From: Microbacterium oxydans
GTDB taxonomy: Bacteria > Actinomycetota > Actinomycetes > Actinomycetales > Microbacteriaceae
Length of the DNA: 64,000 nt
NCBI RefSeq assembly: GCF_006540085.1
Contig: NZ_BJOG01000001.1
Location: 124,001 to 188,000, forward strand
Direction of reading: 5' to 3'
This document shows, piece after piece, positions 8,394-16,969 of the stretch; position 1 is the stretch's first letter, and each line of letters opens with the position of its first letter. The notes under the pieces are model-generated. The model worked only from the letters and a program-made list of their open reading frames with translations, searched no databases and was not told the origin of the DNA. The position numbers were made by a program, and so were the translations under genes.

Positions 8394-9187
8394 GACGCCT
8401 CCTTCGTGTCGAGTACAGGGGCCGCGGCGATCAGCGCGAGCGTGTACGGATGGACGGCGTCCGCGAAGAGCCCCGGCGTCGTCAGCGTCTCGACGATCTC
8501 GCCCTGGCGCAGGACATGGATCCGATCGCAGATCGCGCCGGCCAGAGCCAGGTCGTGGGTGATGAAGAGCATGCCGAGACCACGTTCTCTGATCTGGCGT
8601 TGGAAGATGGCGATGATCTCGGCCTGCGTCGTCACGTCGAGCGCACTCGTCGCCTCATCGGCGAGAAGGAGGGCGGGATCCGTGCTCAGCGCGGAAGCGA
8701 TGACCACGCGCTGGAGCATGCCGCCCGAGAGTTCATGCGGGTACTGTCGCATTCGCCGCTCCGGGTGGGTGAGTCCCACCGCGGCGAGGAGCTGGACGAT
8801 ATGCGCCTCGGCGCGGCCTCGTCGCCAGCCGTGCACGCGGACGAGTCGTTCGGCGAGTGAATCCCCGATGCGACGCACGGGGTTGAGCGCGGAACGCGGA
8901 TCCTGCTGCACCAGCGAGACGGATTCGGAGCGCACGCGCCGCCGGGTCCTCTCATCGGCCGCCACCATCTGGGTCCCGTCGACGCGGATGCTCCCCGCGA
9001 TCGTCGCCTCATCGCCGTAGAGGGCGAGGGCCGCGCGCGCCGTCGTCGACTTGCCCGAGCCCGACTCCCCGACGAGCCCGACGAGCTCGCCGCGGTCCAC
9101 CACGAGGCTGACGCCGGTGAGGATCCGAACCGCGTCGTCGCCTTCGCCGAACGCCAGATCAAGGTCCTGTATGTCGAGGAGCATCAT
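8390..9187 (-). CDS. Dipeptide/oligopeptide ABC transporter ATP-binding protein, DppD/OppD type
   Basis: A 265-residue ATPase, the second of the heterodimer. Visible are Walker A GESGSGKST, Q-loop SLVQQDPRSALNPVRRIG, signature LSGGMLQRVVIASAL, Walker B LLLADEATSALD and tail VHPYTLALIAAAP. The start codon directly abuts the upstream permease stop (TGA then ATGATG), and either of the two consecutive ATGs could be used. It works with the two permeases and the receptor upstream. Confidence 0.92.
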   Translation of the reverse strand: MMLLDIQDLDLAFGEGDDAVRILTGVSLVVDRGELVGLVGESGSGKSTTARAALALYGDEATIAGSIRVDGTQMVAADERTRRRVRSESVSLVQQDPRSALNPVRRIGDSLAERLVRVHGWRRGRAEAHIVQLLAAVGLTHPERRMRQYPHELSGGMLQRVVIASALSTDPALLLADEATSALDVTTQAEIIAIFQRQIRERGLGMLFITHDLALAGAICDRIHVLRQGEIVETLTTPGLFADAVHPYTLALIAAAPVLDTKEAS

Positions 9188-10036
9188 TCATCCCTTCGCA
9201 AGCAGTCGGTCGGCCACGCGCACCCCGGCGACGTTCACCGCGATGACGACGATGGCGATGGCGGCACCGGGGACGAGCGTGGGAAGGAACTCCCCCTGGA
9301 TGATTCCGGGTTGCCCCTCCTGGACCATCAGGCCCCACTCCGAGCTCGGAGGCTGCGCCCCGAACCCGAGAAAGCTGAGCGTCGCGAGACTCATGAGGGC
9401 TTCGCCGAAGAGGACGACGAGATACCCGACGAGCGGAGGGAGCAGATTCGGGATGACTCCGCGCACGCAGATCGTCAGGCCGCCGAGCCCCTGAACCCGG
9501 TACGCGTCGATGTAGGGCCGCGTCATCTCGCTCAGAGCCAGGCTGCGCGTGTACTTCGCGATGACCGGCGCGTATGCGAGCGCGAGCGCCACGATCGCCG
9601 TGGCCGGTCCCTTGCCGAACACGGCGATGACGAGCACGACGAAGAGCAGTCCGGGGAACGCGAACATGACGTCGGTCACGCGGGCCAGGACCGTATCGAT
9701 CCATCCGCCTCGCCACGCCGCCAGGACACCGATCGCCACCCCGAGCACGGTGGCGAGCGCGAGCAGCACGACCGGTCCGACGAGTGTCTCACCCGCTCCG
9801 ATGAGAAGCCGGGAGAAGAGGTCGCGCCCGAGCTGGTCCGTGCCGAGCAGGTGCTGTGCGCTCGGCCCTTCCCAGATCGCTCCGAAGTCGACGCTGTCGG
9901 CCCCGTAGGGGGCGAGGAGCGGGGCGAAAGCTGCCGCGACCGCGATGAGCGCGAGGAGGCCGCAGGAGATCCAGAACCCGACGTCGGATCCGGAGCGCCG
10001 ACGGCGGCGCACCCGTGGGAGGAGCACGGAGGTCAT
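9188..10036 (-). CDS. Dipeptide/oligopeptide ABC transporter permease, DppC type
   Basis: A 282-residue permease with a leading helix (SCGLLALIAVAAAFAPLLAPY), the DppC-like segment HLLGTDQLGRDLFSRLL and a core of about five helices. The EAA-like coupling loop is DAYRVQGLGGLTICVRGVIPN. The start at 10036 overlaps the DppB-type stop (ATGA); the longer open frame runs antiparallel through that gene and is rejected. The N-terminus is arginine-rich (LPRVRRRRRSG). Confidence 0.9.
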   Translation of the reverse strand: MTSVLLPRVRRRRRSGSDVGFWISCGLLALIAVAAAFAPLLAPYGADSVDFGAIWEGPSAQHLLGTDQLGRDLFSRLLIGAGETLVGPVVLLALATVLGVAIGVLAAWRGGWIDTVLARVTDVMFAFPGLLFVVLVIAVFGKGPATAIVALALAYAPVIAKYTRSLALSEMTRPYIDAYRVQGLGGLTICVRGVIPNLLPPLVGYLVVLFGEALMSLATLSFLGFGAQPPSSEWGLMVQEGQPGIIQGEFLPTLVPGAAIAIVVIAVNVAGVRVADRLLAKG

Positions 10037-10983
10037 GCGGACACCGTCCTTCGTCGGATACGGGGGTCGAGCACGGGAAGGAGCAGATCGACGATCGTCG
10101 TGACGATCATGTAGGCGACGACCATGAACAGGAGCACCGCCTGCACCACCGGGAAGTCGTGCGTGTTGATCGCGTCGACGAGGAGCGAGCCGACGCCGGA
10201 GATCCCGAACACCGTCTCGACCGCGACCGTTCCGGCGATCATGCTCGCGATGACGAGCGCGACCATGGTGATGATGGGGCCCCAGGCCCCGCGCAGGACA
10301 TGATCGCGCACGATGTACCGCTCGCGGAGACCCGAGGCGCGGGCGGCCTCGACGTGTTCCGAGGAGAACTGCTCGATCATGGACTGTCGTGTCACGCGGC
10401 TCACGATGGCGAGCGCGGTGATGGCGAGGGTGAGCGCCGGGAGCGTGAGCGCATACAGACGATCGAGTCCAGCGGAACCCGCACCTGCCACGGGGAACCA
10501 TCGCAGTTCCACGGCAAAGAACGCGACGAAGGCGATTCCCAGCACGAAGGAGGGGATGCTCGCTGCGAGAGTCGTGAATCCGATGATGGCGGTATCGGCC
10601 GCCTTTCCTCGGCGCACGGCCGCGACGATGCCGAGGCCGATGCCGACGACCGTGAGCACGACGGCCGCGTAGGCGACGAGCGACAGGGTGATGGGAACCC
10701 TCGCCGCCAGGAGCGCGCTCACGGGCTGGTGGTACTGGAACGACTGTCCGAAGTCGCCGGTGAGGACTCCGGAGGCCCAGTGCCAGTACTGGACGAGCAT
10801 CGGCTCGTCCAGGTGGTACTGGGCCCGGACGCTCGCGATCCGCTCCGGGGTCAGGTTCTCGGGGTTGCCGATGAGGAACGTGACCGGGTCACCCGGCGCT
10901 GCGTACATCGCAGCGAAGATGATGAAGGAGGCGATCACCAGCGTGAAGACCATGCCTGCGAGCTTGCGGAGCGCGAATGGCAT
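10033..10983 (-). CDS. Dipeptide/oligopeptide ABC transporter permease, DppB type
   Basis: A 316-residue permease with the DppB N-terminal signature (LRKLAGMVFTLVIASFIIF, then AAPGDPVTFL), about six membrane helices and an EAA-like loop around SSEHVEAARASGLRERYIVRDH. The ATG at 10983 is five bases after the receptor stop. It forms the translocation pore with the DppC-type subunit. Confidence 0.9.
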   Translation of the reverse strand: MPFALRKLAGMVFTLVIASFIIFAAMYAAPGDPVTFLIGNPENLTPERIASVRAQYHLDEPMLVQYWHWASGVLTGDFGQSFQYHQPVSALLAARVPITLSLVAYAAVVLTVVGIGLGIVAAVRRGKAADTAIIGFTTLAASIPSFVLGIAFVAFFAVELRWFPVAGAGSAGLDRLYALTLPALTLAITALAIVSRVTRQSMIEQFSSEHVEAARASGLRERYIVRDHVLRGAWGPIITMVALVIASMIAGTVAVETVFGISGVGSLLVDAINTHDFPVVQAVLLFMVVAYMIVTTIVDLLLPVLDPRIRRRTVSA

Positions 10984-10988
10984 CGTGA

Positions 10989-12632
10989 CTACCCCTTCGC
11001 GCTGCCGAGATCGACGGCCCACGGGTAGTAGATGAACGCTGCAGAGGCGGGGACACCCGTGACCGCCTTCGACATGATGAGCGTCGACGGCGTCGCGACG
11101 ACCGGGATCCACACCGCGTGCTCCACCCAGCGCTTCTGCAGCTCTGTCGTGATCTCGGCGCGCTCGACGTCATCCGTCGCGGCGTAGCCCTCGTCGACGA
11201 GCGCATCGTATTCCGGGTCGGAGAAGACGCCGAAGTTCACGCTCGCATCGGACGCGCCGTTCTTGTAGAAGCCGAGGGGGTCGTTCTTCGAGATGTAGTA
11301 CTCGTCGGGCCACAGATCGGCCTGGCCTCGGAGGTCGGGGTCGGAGTAGAAGTCACCGTACTGCACCTGCGGGATCACGGTGATCTCCGCCTCGAGCCCG
11401 ATCGATTGCGCCGCGGCGACCAGCGCATTCGCGATCACGTTGTGCGTCGACGAGCCGTTCGAGGCGACGACGATCGGGGCGGAAGGGGCGCCGGCCTCGG
11501 CGATCAGGTCCTTGGCCGCCGCGAGATCGGACTCGCTCGGCTTCGCGGGCGCGCCCTCGAGAACGTCGTAGGCCTGCTCGAAGGTGTCGGCCTCGTATCC
11601 CCAGGCTCCCGAACCGACGGGTGTCTTCCACGGCTGGGCGAGACCGCCGAAGGCAGCCGTGGCGACGCCGGTCCGGTCGAGGGCGAGCGAGAGGGCCTGC
11701 CGGATGCGCTCATCCGTCAGTGCGCCGCGATCGGTCGTCTCGAGCACCCATGCGTTCGTCGAGGGTCCTTGATACACGGACACATCGGCGCTCCCGATGA
11801 AACTCCGGGCGGCGCCGGCGTTCTCGAGGAACGACCCCTGGGCCTCGCCCGTCGTGACCGAGTTGGCTATCGCGGTCTCGTCGGCCCATCGGAAGACGAC
11901 CTCGTCCGTGAGGGCATCGACGTCGGAGTTCCAGTACTCGGGGAACCTGGTGATGGTGAGCTGCGACCCCGCGTCCCACGACGTCACCTGGTACGGCCCG
12001 CTGCACGCGGAGGCGGAGCCGGGGCTGCCGAAGCCCTCCCCTTCGGCTTCGATGACGCGCGGGTTCCAGACGATACCGCCGTCGCCCGCCATCGCCTGGA
12101 GCAGAATCGCATCCGGCTGCGATGTCGTGACAGTGATCTGGTCGGTGCCGGTCTGCTCGATCGAGACCACGTTCCGGTACTCGTCGGATTCGGCGGCACC
12201 GTCCTCGGAGTGGCGCTGCATGCTCCACACGACGTCCGCCGTGCTCACGGGGCTGCCGTCGTGGAACAGCGCCCCCTGCCTGATGGTGAAGACGAGATGG
12301 GTGTCGTCGGTCCACTCGGCGTCCGATGCCAGCCCGGGACCGAGGGTCAGGTCGGGCTGCACCTGCATGAGCCGGTCGCAGACGTTCGCGAGAACCGTGT
12401 CATCGGCGGTGGTGGCATCGATGTCGGCATCGAGTGTCGTCGGCTCGCCGCCGAGCATCCACGTCACGCTCTCGAGCGGACCGGAGGCGGCGGGTGTCGT
12501 CGCACCGAAAGGCACGTCGAGGGCGGCGTCGCCGTCTTCGCCCTTCGACCCCGAACTGCAGCCGGCGAGCACGAATGCCGAGGCGGCGAGCACGCCGATC
12601 GTCACGGTGATGGGGTGATGCTGCTTCTTCAT
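10989..12632 (-). CDS. Solute-binding lipoprotein, SBP family 5 (peptide/nickel type)
   Basis: A 547-residue receptor with signal peptide and lipobox VLAGC (Cys25). The family-5 hallmarks are visible: AEWTDDTHLVFTIRQGALFHDGSPVSTADVVWSMQR and a lobe with RIRQALSLALDRTGVATAAFGG. Members bind oligopeptides, dipeptides, nickel or opines. The operon begins with a C45 amidase-type gene, so a peptide, N-acyl amino acid or beta-lactam-like ligand is plausible (inference). It lies 34 bases after the C45 gene. Confidence 0.9.
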   Translation of the reverse strand: MKKQHHPITVTIGVLAASAFVLAGCSSGSKGEDGDAALDVPFGATTPAASGPLESVTWMLGGEPTTLDADIDATTADDTVLANVCDRLMQVQPDLTLGPGLASDAEWTDDTHLVFTIRQGALFHDGSPVSTADVVWSMQRHSEDGAAESDEYRNVVSIEQTGTDQITVTTSQPDAILLQAMAGDGGIVWNPRVIEAEGEGFGSPGSASACSGPYQVTSWDAGSQLTITRFPEYWNSDVDALTDEVVFRWADETAIANSVTTGEAQGSFLENAGAARSFIGSADVSVYQGPSTNAWVLETTDRGALTDERIRQALSLALDRTGVATAAFGGLAQPWKTPVGSGAWGYEADTFEQAYDVLEGAPAKPSESDLAAAKDLIAEAGAPSAPIVVASNGSSTHNVIANALVAAAQSIGLEAEITVIPQVQYGDFYSDPDLRGQADLWPDEYYISKNDPLGFYKNGASDASVNFGVFSDPEYDALVDEGYAATDDVERAEITTELQKRWVEHAVWIPVVATPSTLIMSKAVTGVPASAAFIYYPWAVDLGSAKG

Positions 12633-12666
12633 TGAACGCTATCTCCTCGGGTTCTCAATCTGTCGG

Positions 12667-13851
12667 TCAGGGGGAGGGGAGTTCGTCGTGCGGGCCGTCG
12701 TAGAGATTCCAGGGCAGCACCTCGTACTCGGTTTCGCAGGGGAATCCGTTCGCGACGCGGTATTCGCCGGTGGTGAGGTCGACACAGCTCGAGAGGAGCG
12801 TCGACCACTGCTTCACCGAGGGGGAGTCGGGATGCGGATGTGTGCAGACGCCCTCGGGGAAGCCGAGGTGATCCGACATCGCCTCACGCACGAGCGCGTA
12901 GCTGTGTTCGGGGTTCTCCGCACGAGCGACCGCCGCCAGCCCGGCCTGGACACGCGGCAGACGAAGCAGCGAATCCGCTGCCACCGGAAGGTAGGACCCG
13001 GCGAGCTGCGGCGGCACGGAAGCCTGGAAGTGGTTGGTGTGCGCGATCACGCCGCGTTCGGGATAGATCCAGTCCACGCCGCTCGGCGTGGTCTCGAGGT
13101 CGATGCCGAATCCGCTGCGGTCGGCGAGGAGCGCATTGCTCGCGATATGGGGACGGGTCTTGACCAGCATCCTGAGCGCGCTCGCGATATCGCCCTGATC
13201 GAGCACGAGCCGGCGGATCAGGGTCTGCGGCACGCCGACCGCCGCCCCGAAGCTCCCCCCGAGGCCGTTGGCGTTCAGCGAGATACCGGCGGAGTTGGCA
13301 CCGTGGCGTCCCACCTGCCCGGCTTCCACCTGCATGATCACCGTGGGAAGCGGATCCTGCACGACGCGGACGATGAGGGTCGTTCCCGCGGTGCGCGTGC
13401 GCCAGTCCCAGTTCTGCCCGACGAGCGTGTGCCCGGTGCCGCTGCCCTCACCTGTCAGGAAGAACGACGTGCAGCCGTCGACGGCGTCGTCGCGCTCGTC
13501 GTCGGCGGCACGGGCCGCGGTCCTCGTGACTCGCGACGGTCCCTGGTGGTCGTAGACGAACTCACCGCGCACGTTCAGCGTGACGATCTCGGCGAAGGCG
13601 ACACCCGCCCCCTCCGCGATCCCCCGCATCTCCTCGACGAGGTGCGGCGCGATCTGCTCGCTGATCGGAACCCATCGCGAGACGGAATCCGTGATCCCGG
13701 CCCAGCTCATGCCGGTCTGTTGGGTCAGCGCTTCCGTGTAGTACTCGATCGAGCCGGCGATGAGGTCGGCGGCGGCCTCGCCGTATCGGCGCCCGCGCTC
13801 GCGGGGCGCCCCACTGATCTCGATCGTGCGGATCGGTGTCATGACCGCCAT
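12667..13851 (-). CDS. C45-family N-acyltransferase/amidase (acyl-CoA:6-APA acyltransferase-like)
   Basis: A 394-residue Ntn-hydrolase of the peptidase C45 group. The motif DGCTSFF at 125-131 places Cys127 after Gly126, the position where family members self-cleave to expose the N-terminal nucleophile. Flanking family features are SGAPRERGRRYGEAAADLI near the N-terminus, HTLVGQNWDW and NSAGISLNANGLGG. No signal peptide is visible, so it probably acts in the cytosol on imported substrate. It is the first gene of the dipeptide-type operon and diverges from an RpiR regulator. GGGAGG four bases before the ATG supports the start. The exact amide bond cleaved or formed is unknown. Confidence 0.85.
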   Translation of the reverse strand: MAVMTPIRTIEISGAPRERGRRYGEAAADLIAGSIEYYTEALTQQTGMSWAGITDSVSRWVPISEQIAPHLVEEMRGIAEGAGVAFAEIVTLNVRGEFVYDHQGPSRVTRTAARAADDERDDAVDGCTSFFLTGEGSGTGHTLVGQNWDWRTRTAGTTLIVRVVQDPLPTVIMQVEAGQVGRHGANSAGISLNANGLGGSFGAAVGVPQTLIRRLVLDQGDIASALRMLVKTRPHIASNALLADRSGFGIDLETTPSGVDWIYPERGVIAHTNHFQASVPPQLAGSYLPVAADSLLRLPRVQAGLAAVARAENPEHSYALVREAMSDHLGFPEGVCTHPHPDSPSVKQWSTLLSSCVDLTTGEYRVANGFPCETEYEVLPWNLYDGPHDELPSP

Positions 13852-13908
13852 TTGACCTCCCTGTCAGGTGCGCCTGTTGCGCAATGAGGTTGCACCCGGG
13901 ATGATTGA

Positions 13909-13927
13909 ATCATCCGTTACGGATGAT
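13909..13927. promoter_or_regulatory. Perfect palindrome, candidate RpiR-regulator operator
   Basis: ATCATCCGT at 13909-13917 and ACGGATGAT at 13919-13927 are perfect inverted 9-mers around one T. They lie in the divergent region between the C45 operon and the RpiR gene, just downstream of a possible - strand promoter for the C45 operon, a good position for repression. Confidence 0.6.
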
Positions 13928-13943
13928 GCGCCTCTCGAACAGA

Positions 13944-13973
13944 ATGATACAGCAATGGAACCGTTTGTAACAA
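13944..13973 (-). promoter_or_regulatory. Possible promoter of the C45/peptide-uptake operon
   Basis: On the - strand, TTGTTA (complement of 13968-13973) and an extended -10 TGTATCAT (core complement of 13944-13949) are separated by 18 bases. Transcription would begin just upstream of the 13909-13927 palindrome. This is a consensus-based guess. Confidence 0.35.
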
Positions 13974-14842
13974 GCGATACAGAGAACCCTGCGCTCTCCG
14001 GCCTCCGCGCGCGCATCGCCAGGACGTGGAACGACCTCTCGAAATCCGAACGTGCCGTCTGTCGCGTGCTCTCATCGACGTCAACTGAGCACATCCTCTA
14101 TGCGAGCGCCGCCGAACTGGGCACCCAGAGCGGCACCTCGAACGCCTCCGTCGTGCGCACCCTGCAGAAGCTTGGATACTCGGGGCTCTCACATCTGAAG
14201 CAGGAGGTGGCCGCTCCGTTCTCGAGCAGCGTCTCGCCCGAGGTGCGCCTCAGGACCCGCATCGAGCACATCGGCCAGGACCTCGCCCGCATCCAGCAGG
14301 AGACCTGGGATGAGGCGGCGTCGCTCATCGAACTCGCACGCAGCTCGAACGACGACGCTGCGTATTCCGCCGCCATCACGCTGCTCATGCGCGCCGAGAG
14401 CATCTACTGCTACGGCCTCGGCGCCTCCGGGATCGCCGCTGACAACCTCGCACTGCGCCTACGACGGACGGGACTCTCCACTCGGCGGCTCAGCACCGAC
14501 GGATTCCGTCTCGCAGACGAGGTCCTGAACCTCGAGGCGAAGGACGTCCTCGTCATCTTCGCGCCTGGACGGGTCACCCGCGACATCGATGTACTCCTGG
14601 ACCACGCACAGTTGATGGGCGCCGGCGTCATCCTCGTGACCGACGAGCTCCACGAGAGGCTCTCCTCCCGTGTCGACGCGATCCTGACCGCACCCCACAC
14701 CCCCACAGGACTGACTTCCGAGAGCCTCTCGGCGATCCTCATCTCAGACGTACTGGTCCAGGGCATCTCCGCTGTCGCGCCCGATGCGGCATTGCGCTCT
14801 TCGCAGCTGCTCAACGACGTTCGGGCACGACTGGGTTACTGA
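13955..14842 (+). CDS. MurR/RpiR-family transcriptional regulator
   Basis: A regulator of about 295 residues. The N-terminal RpiR HTH_6 domain has WNDLSKSERAVCRVL and AAELGTQSGTSNASVVRTLQKLGYSGLSHLKQEV, and a SIS sugar-phosphate-binding fold follows (CYGLGASGIAADNLALRL, DVLVIFAPGRVTRDID). Starts at GTG 13868 and ATG 13901 are also in frame, but they would place the palindrome at 13909 inside the gene; 13955 still gives the whole HTH. It probably controls the divergent C45/peptide-uptake operon. Ligands of this family are often phosphosugars or cell-wall amino sugars. Confidence 0.85.
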   Translation: MEPFVTSDTENPALSGLRARIARTWNDLSKSERAVCRVLSSTSTEHILYASAAELGTQSGTSNASVVRTLQKLGYSGLSHLKQEVAAPFSSSVSPEVRLRTRIEHIGQDLARIQQETWDEAASLIELARSSNDDAAYSAAITLLMRAESIYCYGLGASGIAADNLALRLRRTGLSTRRLSTDGFRLADEVLNLEAKDVLVIFAPGRVTRDIDVLLDHAQLMGAGVILVTDELHERLSSRVDAILTAPHTPTGLTSESLSAILISDVLVQGISAVAPDAALRSSQLLNDVRARLGY

Positions 14843-14885
14843 GCCCCCGGCCGCTGCCCCCCTCTCACACGGCTCCGGTCATACG

Positions 14886-15863
14886 TCAGTTCTGCATGGA
14901 GATCTGCTGCCCTTCGACGAGCGGGTAGGCGACCAACTCGGAGCCATCGAGGTCCTCACGGTGCATGTCGACCCCGGTGATCTGGCTGTTCTCATAGGTC
15001 GTGTAGTAGTAGATCCCCTTGTCGGCGTTGCAGCATGACGAGTAGATGGTGATCTCGTACTTCTCCTCGTCGCCCACTTGCACGCATCCGCGCTGCTGGG
15101 CGACGGAGCCGAGGATCTGGAAGAACTGGCTGATCGACTCCGACTCGGAGCTCCCCGAAACGGAGTTCATCCGCGTGAACACCGCCTTCACGAATCGTGA
15201 TGACGACGACAGGTCCCCGGGGAGACCCATCCCGCCCATCCCCCGGCTGTAGGTATCCAGAGGCACGTCAGGGGCGAACGTGTTCTGCGGCTGCCGGGTC
15301 GACAGATGCATGTAGTCGTTCAGCCGGAAGCTCTGGATGTCGAACGTGGGATTGTTGGTGAGAACGCCCCAGGGATTGTCGTACACCTTCAGGCCGTCAT
15401 GGACGCTCTCCACCGTGATCGAGGCCGCACCGTCCGAGATGATCCAGTGCAGCGGCGACAGCGGGAACTGCGCGCTGAACGAGATGTCGGCGAGGTTCAC
15501 GGTCTCCAGCGCTTCCTTCACCTGCGCCACGGAGTCGAACTGCCCCAAGACCCACGGGATGAACTCGAAGGGCGTGACGTTGGTCGCCTCGGAATCCTCC
15601 GCCGGGTAGTACGCGTTGTCGGGGAAGTTGAGCCCGGCCATACCGAGCCCCTTCTCATTGACCGCGTCGTAGTACAGCGGGTACCCGTCCGAGATCGTCG
15701 CGATGCCGATGATCGCGTGATGCGTAGGCATGGACGCGAGTCGGCGGAACGGGAACGAGAAGTTCCTCGGCGTGATGGTGACCGTCTCGTTGTACGAGAA
15801 CTCGAGATCGAGATTTCTCCCGAAGTAGTGGTCGACGGTGGTGAAGCTCAGTCCTGTGCACAT
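14886..15863 (-). CDS. Choloylglycine hydrolase-family amidase (bile-salt hydrolase/penicillin V acylase-like)
   Basis: A 325-residue Ntn-hydrolase. The start at 15863 gives MCTGL, so removal of Met exposes Cys2 as nucleophile, as the family requires; a good purine-rich site precedes it. Arg16 and Asp19 (FGRNLDLEFSYNE), Asn79 (GLGMAGLNFP), the asparagine of GVLTNNPTF and the arginine of SSRFVKAVFTRM match the conserved catalytic set. There is no signal peptide. Length is normal for bile-salt hydrolases and penicillin acylases. In a non-gut actinobacterium, candidate substrates are N-acyl amides, quorum-sensing lactones or beta-lactams. It is convergent with the RpiR gene. Confidence 0.88.
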   Translation of the reverse strand: MCTGLSFTTVDHYFGRNLDLEFSYNETVTITPRNFSFPFRRLASMPTHHAIIGIATISDGYPLYYDAVNEKGLGMAGLNFPDNAYYPAEDSEATNVTPFEFIPWVLGQFDSVAQVKEALETVNLADISFSAQFPLSPLHWIISDGAASITVESVHDGLKVYDNPWGVLTNNPTFDIQSFRLNDYMHLSTRQPQNTFAPDVPLDTYSRGMGGMGLPGDLSSSSRFVKAVFTRMNSVSGSSESESISQFFQILGSVAQQRGCVQVGDEEKYEITIYSSCCNADKGIYYYTTYENSQITGVDMHREDLDGSELVAYPLVEGQQISMQN

Positions 15864-15953
15864 CGTTCCCTCTCCGTTCCGGGGCCCGGTCGGGTCCTCG
15901 AACGGCCATGGTCGCACTCGTGGTCGCCCAGCGTAAGGGGGGTGACGCAAGCG

Positions 15954-15990
15954 CGAAGGAGGGCCTCCCGGCGCGGGAGGCCCTCCTTCG
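15954..15990 (-). terminator. Strong hairpin after the glycine-betaine uptake operon
   Basis: A perfect stem of about 17 bp (left 15954-15970, right 15974-15990) around a GCG loop, 17 bases beyond the 16007 stop. No T-run follows on the - strand, so it resembles the I-shaped terminators common in actinobacteria. Confidence 0.7.
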
Positions 15991-16006
15991 TGAAGCGGGA
16001 GCGGTG

Positions 16007-16915
16007 TCAGCTGGTGACGGTCCAGTCGAACTGGTCGCCGTACTGCTTCAGCCACTCGTCGACCGCGTCGGCTTCCTTGCCCTCGCCGTACTCGTTGACC
16101 ACGAGGTCTTCGAGCGCACCGTACTGCTCGTCGTCGAGCTTGATCTTCTCGATCAGCTCGGCGGCCTCGGGGAACTCCTCGGCGAAGCCATCGGTGCCCA
16201 GGAAGTGCAGGCCCTCGGCCTTGCCCATCGCACCCTTCGGGTCCTCGAGGTCCTTCACGGGGAAGGCGTCGTTGGCCCAGAACGGACGCCACAGCGTCAC
16301 GACGATGTCCTCCTGCTTGTCGGTCGCGGTCTTCAGCTCGGTGAGCATCGCCGCGGTCGACGAGGTGACGAGCTCGTACTCGCCGTCGAGACCGTACTCG
16401 GGCATCATCTTCTGCGTCTGGGCGGTGAGGCCCGCGCCGGGCTCGATGCCGTAGATCTTGCCGTCGAACTCGCCGCCCTTGCCCACGAGGTCTTCGATCG
16501 AGTTCAGCTCGGAGTACTCCGGAACCGCGAGGGTGAGCTTGGCGTTCTCGTAGTACTTGCCGAGGTCTTCGATGTCGTCACCGTACTTCTCCATGTAGGA
16601 AGCGTGGGTGAGTTCCGGCCACGCCGAAGGATAGATGTCGACGTCGCCCTGGGCGAGCCCGGTGTAGAGCGGGCCTGCCTCGGTGAGCGTCTTCATCTCG
16701 ACCGTGTAGCCGATCTTCTCGAGCTGGTCCTGCAGCAGGTAGGCGGTGCTCAGCCCATCGGTCCACGAGGGCAGGAAGCCCAGCGTGATGGTGCCCTTGT
16801 CGTCGCCGCTGCCGTCGCCGCCGCCCGTGCCACCGGCGCCGTCGCTGCTGCAGCCCGCGAGGGTGAGCGCCGCTGCGGCGCCGAGTGCGGTGATTGCGAG
16901 GATCTTCTTCTTCAT
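16007..16915 (-). CDS. Glycine betaine/proline ABC transporter solute-binding lipoprotein
   Basis: A 302-residue receptor of the OpuAC/ProX family. The signal peptide has lipobox TLAGC (Cys22) and a short Gly/Asp linker. The fold has the family markers TLGFLPSWTDGLSTAYLLQDQL, GDVDIYPSAWPELTHASYM and VVTLWRPFWANDAFPVKDLEDPK, where Trp residues probably form the aromatic cage for quaternary ammonium. It is the last gene of a three-gene operon (ATPase, permease, receptor). Confidence 0.9.
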   Translation of the reverse strand: MKKKILAITALGAAAALTLAGCSSDGAGGTGGGDGSGDDKGTITLGFLPSWTDGLSTAYLLQDQLEKIGYTVEMKTLTEAGPLYTGLAQGDVDIYPSAWPELTHASYMEKYGDDIEDLGKYYENAKLTLAVPEYSELNSIEDLVGKGGEFDGKIYGIEPGAGLTAQTQKMMPEYGLDGEYELVTSSTAAMLTELKTATDKQEDIVVTLWRPFWANDAFPVKDLEDPKGAMGKAEGLHFLGTDGFAEEFPEAAELIEKIKLDDEQYGALEDLVVNEYGEGKEADAVDEWLKQYGDQFDWTVTS

Positions 16916-16969
16916 GTGATTTCTCTCTCTTGCGTTCCGTATGGGTGTTGTTCCGTAGGGGTGGAGCTT

